Positions 59,613-64,000 of a stretch of DNA of 64,000 bases are shown one piece after another (the stretch's first letter is position 1; the number at the start of each line of letters is the position of its first letter). The stretch spans positions 2,232,001-2,296,000 of the forward strand of contig NZ_CP115784.1 in the NCBI RefSeq assembly GCF_027913215.1, given 5' to 3'. This DNA is from Paracoccus aerodenitrificans (lineage in GTDB: Bacteria; Pseudomonadota; Alphaproteobacteria; Rhodobacterales; Rhodobacteraceae). The position numbers and the translations under genes were made by a program. The notes below the pieces were generated by a model that was not told where the DNA came from, made no database searches, and worked only from the letters and a program-made list of their open reading frames with translations.

Positions 59613-61142
59613 TCACCCGCCATCCTCGACTGTCGGCTTCAGCTCCAGCGGGGCCGATCGCGCCGACAGATCAGCCACGCTCAGCGCCGCGCCCGGACGC
59701 GCCAGCCGCGCCCGCGTGACCCAGTACAGCCGCTCCTGCGCCCGCGTAATGGCGACATAGGTCAGTCGTTTCCACAGCGGAATCCCGGCCTCGGACCGGC
59801 CGGACCATGCCGCCGCCGAAATATCCGGCGCAAAGACCTGAACTTCGGGCCATTGCGAGCCCTGCGCCTTGTGAATGGTCACCGCCGCCCCGTGCAGGAA
59901 ACTCGCCCCCATTCCCGCCGCGAAGGGGATGAAGGGCTCTTCCTCATCCGGCGATTCGATCTTCACGATCGAGGCCGCCGACAGGCGCGGCTCTTCCGCG
60001 CCGAGCACATGCAGCCGCGAAAAACCCGGCTTCTTGCCCGGCCCGAGATAGACCACCTGAGCGCCTTTGATCAGCCCCCGCGCCTCAAGGTCGATCCGCT
60101 TCTTGCGGTGCTTCAAAGGCAATTCCAGCCCGTCGCAGATCAACGGCTCTCCGGGCAGAAGCGCGTCGCCGGGTGCACCATGCGCCGCGCGAAATGCGGC
60201 AATCAGCCGGATACGCGTCGCATTGCGCCAGACCAGAACAGGGCTGCGGGCCATCAGATCCGATTCCACACGCTCGGCCCAGATAACGCGCGGATCCGCC
60301 GCCGCTGCCTCGCGGACCATCCGTTCGAACCCGGCGAAATCGAGGCTTTCATCGCCAAGCGCATGGGCCAGATCAAGGATCGGGCTATCCCCTGCCTGCC
60401 GGTGAATGCGGTTCAGGACAAGTTTCTGACCCTCGGCCAGATCGTCGAACACCATTTCCCCGGACTGCCCCACCGGAGCAAGCTGAGCCGGGTCCCCGAA
60501 CAGCACCAGAACCGGGAAAATCTCGCGGAGATCCTCGAATTGCTTGCGGTCCAGCATCGAAGATTCGTCGATCAGCCCGATATCCAGCCCGTCCTCGCGC
60601 CGCTTCCAGCCCTGAATGAAATCTGAACCGCGCAGCCCCGCCGCCGCCAGAGCGCCGGGAATCGAGGCATGCTGATCGTAGAACGCCTTCGCCCGGTCAA
60701 GCGCGGCGTCGGTCAGCCCCTCGATCGCCGGGCGGTCGCCGGTTCCGGCCAGCCAGTCGGCGATTTTTTCATATTCCGGGTCGTAAACCGGCGTGTAGAG
60801 AATGCGGTGGATCGTGGTCGCCGGCACACCGCGCATCCGCAGAACGAATGCCGCCTTGTTGGTCGGGGCCAGCACCGCAACGGTGCGGCGATCCTTGCGC
60901 CTTCGGCCCTCGTAATCGCCCGAGATCAGTTCGACGCCCGCCTCGCGCAGCGCTTTGGTCAGCGCGGCGAGGATCATGGTCTTGCCCGAACCAGCCTTGC
61001 CGATCACCGCCATCACCCGCGCCTTTCCGGGCTGCGGCGGCAGGATTTCCTCGGCGGTCAGATCGACGCCCGCGCCTTCCAGCACGGCAGACAGCGAATC
61101 CCAGGCCTCGGCCTGATCAGGAGAGAGTGCGGGCAAGCTCAT
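59613..61142 (-). CDS. RecD-like SF1 DNA helicase (ATP-dependent)
   Basis: 509 aa. Walker A GKAGSGKT (48-55), Walker B GLIDESSMLD, FGDPAQLAPVG (motif III), then the UvrD_C_2-type end TIHKAQGSQWPEVQVF and YVAITRAQERLYWV. This is the short RecD2-like form common in alphaproteobacteria, without the RecBC partners nearby. Convergent with the EcsC gene, 7 bp between stops. Confidence 0.88.
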   Translation of the reverse strand: MSLPALSPDQAEAWDSLSAVLEGAGVDLTAEEILPPQPGKARVMAVIGKAGSGKTMILAALTKALREAGVELISGDYEGRRRKDRRTVAVLAPTNKAAFVLRMRGVPATTIHRILYTPVYDPEYEKIADWLAGTGDRPAIEGLTDAALDRAKAFYDQHASIPGALAAAGLRGSDFIQGWKRREDGLDIGLIDESSMLDRKQFEDLREIFPVLVLFGDPAQLAPVGQSGEMVFDDLAEGQKLVLNRIHRQAGDSPILDLAHALGDESLDFAGFERMVREAAAADPRVIWAERVESDLMARSPVLVWRNATRIRLIAAFRAAHGAPGDALLPGEPLICDGLELPLKHRKKRIDLEARGLIKGAQVVYLGPGKKPGFSRLHVLGAEEPRLSAASIVKIESPDEEEPFIPFAAGMGASFLHGAAVTIHKAQGSQWPEVQVFAPDISAAAWSGRSEAGIPLWKRLTYVAITRAQERLYWVTRARLARPGAALSVADLSARSAPLELKPTVEDGG

Positions 61143-61196
61143 GCGCAGGGCCTAGCCTGCAAGCGGCGCGATGGAAAGCCCGCAAGGACCCTACGC

Positions 61197-62783
61197 TCAG
61201 GCAACGCCCCATTCCGGCGGAATGACCGGCATGGCCGCCATCAGCCGCTGCGTGGTCGGGTGGGAGGGGTTATCCATGACCTCTGCGGTAGGACCCTGCT
61301 CGACGATCTTGCCCTTATCCATCACCAGCACCCGATCCGTCACGCCGCGCACAACGCCCAGATCATGGCTGATGAACAGATAGGACATGCCGTGACTGCG
61401 CCGCAATTCCGCCAGCAGATCCAACACCTGAGCGCGGACCCGGACATCAAGCGCACTGACCGCCTCATCCAGTACGATCAGCCGGGGACGGATGATCAGC
61501 GCCCGCGCAACGGCCAGACGCTGCCGCTGACCGCCGGAAAATTCGTGGATATAGCGCCCGGCGGCAGAGGGATCCATTCCGACATCGCGAAGTGCCTCGG
61601 CTACGCGATCACGCCAGTCCGGCGGTCGCCCGGTCAAATGGAACGGCTCCGCGACAAGCCTTTCGACGCGCCAACGCGGATCGAAGCTGCCGAACGGGTC
61701 CTGAAACACGACCTGAACCCGTGCGCGCAACCCGGCATGCATTGCCTTTCCCGCCTGAACCGGCTCTCCGGCCAGCAGGATCTCTCCGCCTTGCAGAGGA
61801 TCAAGACCGAGTATCGCGCGGGTCAGCGTGGATTTTCCGCAGCCGGATTCACCGACCAGACCGACCGATTCCCCGTCTCTGATATCGAAGCTGACATCGT
61901 CCACCGCCCGCAGGACACCATGCGGCGCGAACAGGGATGGCCGGGGCAAGGCATATTCGCGCACGGCATTGCGCACCGAGAGGATAGGTGCGTTCTCCGG
62001 TCCGACGGGCGTCCTGCCCCCCGGCGCATATCGCGAAGCGGCGAACAGAGCGCGGGTATAGGGATGCGATTGTGTGCGAAACAGCGTCTCGGTCGGGCCT
62101 TCCTCGACGATCTCGCCGGATTTCATCACCGCGACATGATCCGCCACACCGGCTACCACCGCCAGATCATGGGTGATCAGCAGCAGCGACATTCCCTCAT
62201 CACGGACCAGATCCTGCAAAAGATCTAGGATCTGCGCCTGAGTGGTCACATCTAGCGCCGTGGTCGGCTCATCCGCGATCAGAAGGTCCGGAGCCTCGGC
62301 AATGGCAAGTGCGATGGCAACACGCTGACGCTGACCGCCGGATAATTCATGCGGATAGAGGCTCAGCGGAAAGCGCGGCCCCGGCAAACCCACGCGGTCG
62401 AGACGATCGCGGGCCCGGGCAAGCGCCTGATCGCGCGGCATAGCGTGGTGGATGCGAAGCACCTCGGCCACCTGATCGCCAATCGTCATCAGCGGGTTGA
62501 GCGCGGTCATCGGCTCCTGGAAAATCATGCCGATCCGGTTGCCACGAATCCGGCACAGCGCGGGTTCAGGCATCTTCAGCAGGTTCTTTCCGTCCAGCAG
62601 CACCTCTCCGCCAGCGAACGAGCCGCGCGGCAAAAGCCCCATCACGGCAAGCGCCGTCATTGACTTGCCAGAGCCGGATTCCCCGACCAGGCCGGTAATC
62701 TTTCCCGGAGCAAGCCGCAGATCCACATCGCGAAGCACAGCCGTACCGCGAATGGTGACCGAGAGATTCCGCGCCTCGATCAT
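61197..62783 (-). CDS. Peptide-type ABC transporter ATPase with two fused nucleotide-binding domains
   Basis: 528 aa made of two ATPases in one chain (DppD-DppF / YejF-like). First half: Walker A GESGSGKS (34-41) and LSGGQRQRV. Second half: GESGCGKSTL and FSGGQRQRL, LIVLDEAVSALD. Energises uptake of di- or oligopeptides or similar solutes, with the two permeases encoded just upstream. Overlaps the permease stop by 4 bp. Confidence 0.92.
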   Translation of the reverse strand: MIEARNLSVTIRGTAVLRDVDLRLAPGKITGLVGESGSGKSMTALAVMGLLPRGSFAGGEVLLDGKNLLKMPEPALCRIRGNRIGMIFQEPMTALNPLMTIGDQVAEVLRIHHAMPRDQALARARDRLDRVGLPGPRFPLSLYPHELSGGQRQRVAIALAIAEAPDLLIADEPTTALDVTTQAQILDLLQDLVRDEGMSLLLITHDLAVVAGVADHVAVMKSGEIVEEGPTETLFRTQSHPYTRALFAASRYAPGGRTPVGPENAPILSVRNAVREYALPRPSLFAPHGVLRAVDDVSFDIRDGESVGLVGESGCGKSTLTRAILGLDPLQGGEILLAGEPVQAGKAMHAGLRARVQVVFQDPFGSFDPRWRVERLVAEPFHLTGRPPDWRDRVAEALRDVGMDPSAAGRYIHEFSGGQRQRLAVARALIIRPRLIVLDEAVSALDVRVRAQVLDLLAELRRSHGMSYLFISHDLGVVRGVTDRVLVMDKGKIVEQGPTAEVMDNPSHPTTQRLMAAMPVIPPEWGVA

Positions 62784-63595
62784 AGCTGCATGACCTTCAG
62801 TCGCGGATCCAGCGCGTCGCGTAGCCCGTCACCCAGCAGATTCAGCCCCAGAACGGTCAGGAAAATACATAGGCCGGGGATGATGGCGACATGCGGAGCC
62901 AGCGTCACGAAGGTCTGCGCCTCGGCCAGCATCCGCCCCCAGCTTGGCGTCGGCGGCTGAGCCCCAAGCCCGACATAGGACAGCCCCGCCTCGGCCAGAA
63001 TACCGAGGCTGAACTGGATCGTTCCCTGTACGATCAGCAGGCTGGCGATATTGGGCAGGATATGCTCGACGCTGATCCGTGCCCTGCCCTTGCCTGCAAC
63101 CCGCGCTGCGCGGATGTAATCAAGCGTCCAGATCGGCATCGCTCCGCCCCGGGTGACGCGGGCGAAGACGGGGATATTGAAGATCCCGATGGCAATAATC
63201 GCATTCACCGCTCCGGGTCCGAAAACCGCGGTAATGAGGATCGCGATCACCAGAGAGGGAAAGGCGAAGATAAGGTCGTTGCCGCGCATGATCAACTCAT
63301 CCAGCCAGCCGCCCCGGCTGCCTGCGGCAAGCAGCCCCAGAGGCAGGCCGAACCCCATTCCGATGCCCACGGCCACCACCGCAACCGCAATAGAGGTCCG
63401 CGCCCCGACCATGATCATCGACAGGATATCGCGTCCGAAATGATCCGTGCCCAGAAGATGCGCGGCGGAAGGCGGCTGCAACTTGTCGGCAATCGCCATC
63501 TGGGTGACATCGTATGGTGTCCACAGAAACGACAAAAGCGCCGCAGCCACAGCAAGCCCTGCCAGAACGGCCCCGATGATCAGCGTCCATCTCAT
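62780..63595 (-). CDS. Peptide-type ABC transporter permease (DppC/YejE-like)
   Basis: 271 aa with six membrane helices. LLGTDHFGRDILSMIMVGAR and the EAA-type loop ARVAGKGRARISVEHILPNI are conserved in the DppC family. Second permease of the importer; overlaps both neighbours by 4 bp. Confidence 0.92.
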   Translation of the reverse strand: MRWTLIIGAVLAGLAVAAALLSFLWTPYDVTQMAIADKLQPPSAAHLLGTDHFGRDILSMIMVGARTSIAVAVVAVGIGMGFGLPLGLLAAGSRGGWLDELIMRGNDLIFAFPSLVIAILITAVFGPGAVNAIIAIGIFNIPVFARVTRGGAMPIWTLDYIRAARVAGKGRARISVEHILPNIASLLIVQGTIQFSLGILAEAGLSYVGLGAQPPTPSWGRMLAEAQTFVTLAPHVAIIPGLCIFLTVLGLNLLGDGLRDALDPRLKVMQL

Positions 63596-64000
63596 CCGAT
63601 ACGCAGCCTCGGATCGACAAGCGCATAGGCGATATCGACGATGAAGGTGATCAGGATCACAGCCGCGACCAGCACAAGCACCGCCGATTGGACGACGACC
63701 AGATCACGCTGATTTATGGCCTGAAAGATCATCCGGCCCAGTCCCGGCAGGTAGAAGACATTCTCGATAATGATCGCGCCCGCCAGAAGAAAGGAAAACT
63801 GCATCCCGAGAATCGTCAGTACCGGGATCAGTGCATTGCGCAGCGCATGGCGGCGCAGCGTTTTGCCCCGGCTGAGACCTTTGGCGCGGGCCGTCCGGAC
63901 ATAATCCTGATCCAGCGTGTCGATCAGCGCCGAACGCAGCACCCGCGCCAGAATCGCCGCCTGCGGCAGCGCCAGAGCTATGGCGGGCAGAAGCAGCGAT
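63592..64000 (-). CDS. Peptide-type ABC transporter permease (DppB-like), C-terminal part
   Basis: The visible 136 codons continue beyond the right edge. The EAA loop DYVRTARAKGLSRGKTLRRH and ENVFYLPGLGRMIFQAINQRD are typical of DppB-family permeases. First permease of the importer. A substrate-binding protein gene, if present, would lie outside the window. Confidence 0.9.
   Translation of the reverse strand, partial: SLLLPAIALALPQAAILARVLRSALIDTLDQDYVRTARAKGLSRGKTLRRHALRNALIPVLTILGMQFSFLLAGAIIIENVFYLPGLGRMIFQAINQRDLVVVQSAVLVLVAAVILITFIVDIAYALVDPRLRIG

Overview
The window looks like chromosomal DNA of an alphaproteobacterium of the family Rhodobacteraceae, close to Paracoccus/Rhodobacter. 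This family placement is inferred from four things: high-GC, densely packed operons with 1-8 bp stop/start overlaps; a nuo operon carrying the extra genes typical of that family (DUF5333, DUF5337, a helix-hairpin-helix protein, a C-terminally extended NuoE); a ccmABCDG cluster directly downstream of yajC-secD-secF; and a DUF1127 gene followed by CCUCCUCCC hairpins. I saw no phage, IS element, CRISPR array, tRNA or rRNA.

Layout. 1-7113 (minus): division/cell-wall cluster mraZ-rsmH-ftsL-ftsI-murE-murF-mraY (cut by the window edge). It is preceded by a long leader with an intrinsic terminator (an UpsM-like sRNA) and 10-bp-phased MraZ-type boxes. 7114-7985: about 0.87 kb without a convincing gene. 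7988-8626 (plus): DUF1127 gene followed by ten tandem hairpins, each exposing CCUCCUCCC, and a terminator. 8652-18400: rlmJ, acnA, a DUF1223 secreted protein, yciB, an alpha/beta hydrolase, metZ, folE2, a secreted repeat protein. 18594-28519: uvrD-like helicase and cupin; ccmG-D-C-B-A, Mth938-like, secF, secD, yajC (minus); mazG. 28520-30263: paired terminator-like repeats, trmB, an SBF-type transporter.

30319-53691 (minus) is one long operon-like block: nuoABC-(GFA)-D-(lipoprotein)-E-(HHH protein, DUF5337)-F-(37-aa lipoprotein)-[methyltransferase insert]-(DUF5333)-G-(lipoprotein)-H-(56 aa)-I-(CMD)-J-(26 aa)-KLMN, running into birA, coaX and the RNase J gene. All fourteen complex I subunits are present. 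The extra reading frames are mostly tiny, membrane-anchored or exported. The methyltransferase and its A+T-richer flank look like a later insertion.

54095-64000: GlsB/YeaQ-type membrane protein, MFS exporter with a C-terminal soluble domain, DMT transporter, apt, flavin reductase, GNAT acetyltransferase, EcsC-family protein, RecD-like helicase, and a dipeptide/oligopeptide ABC importer (fused ATPase, permease, truncated permease).

The most notable item is the ten-copy CCUCCUCCC hairpin array. Rhodobacter sphaeroides has four such sRNAs (CcsR1-4) behind the DUF1127 gene ccaF1, so this is a strongly expanded version with internal evidence of duplication in pairs. No database search or folding program was run; structures and promoters were read by eye.
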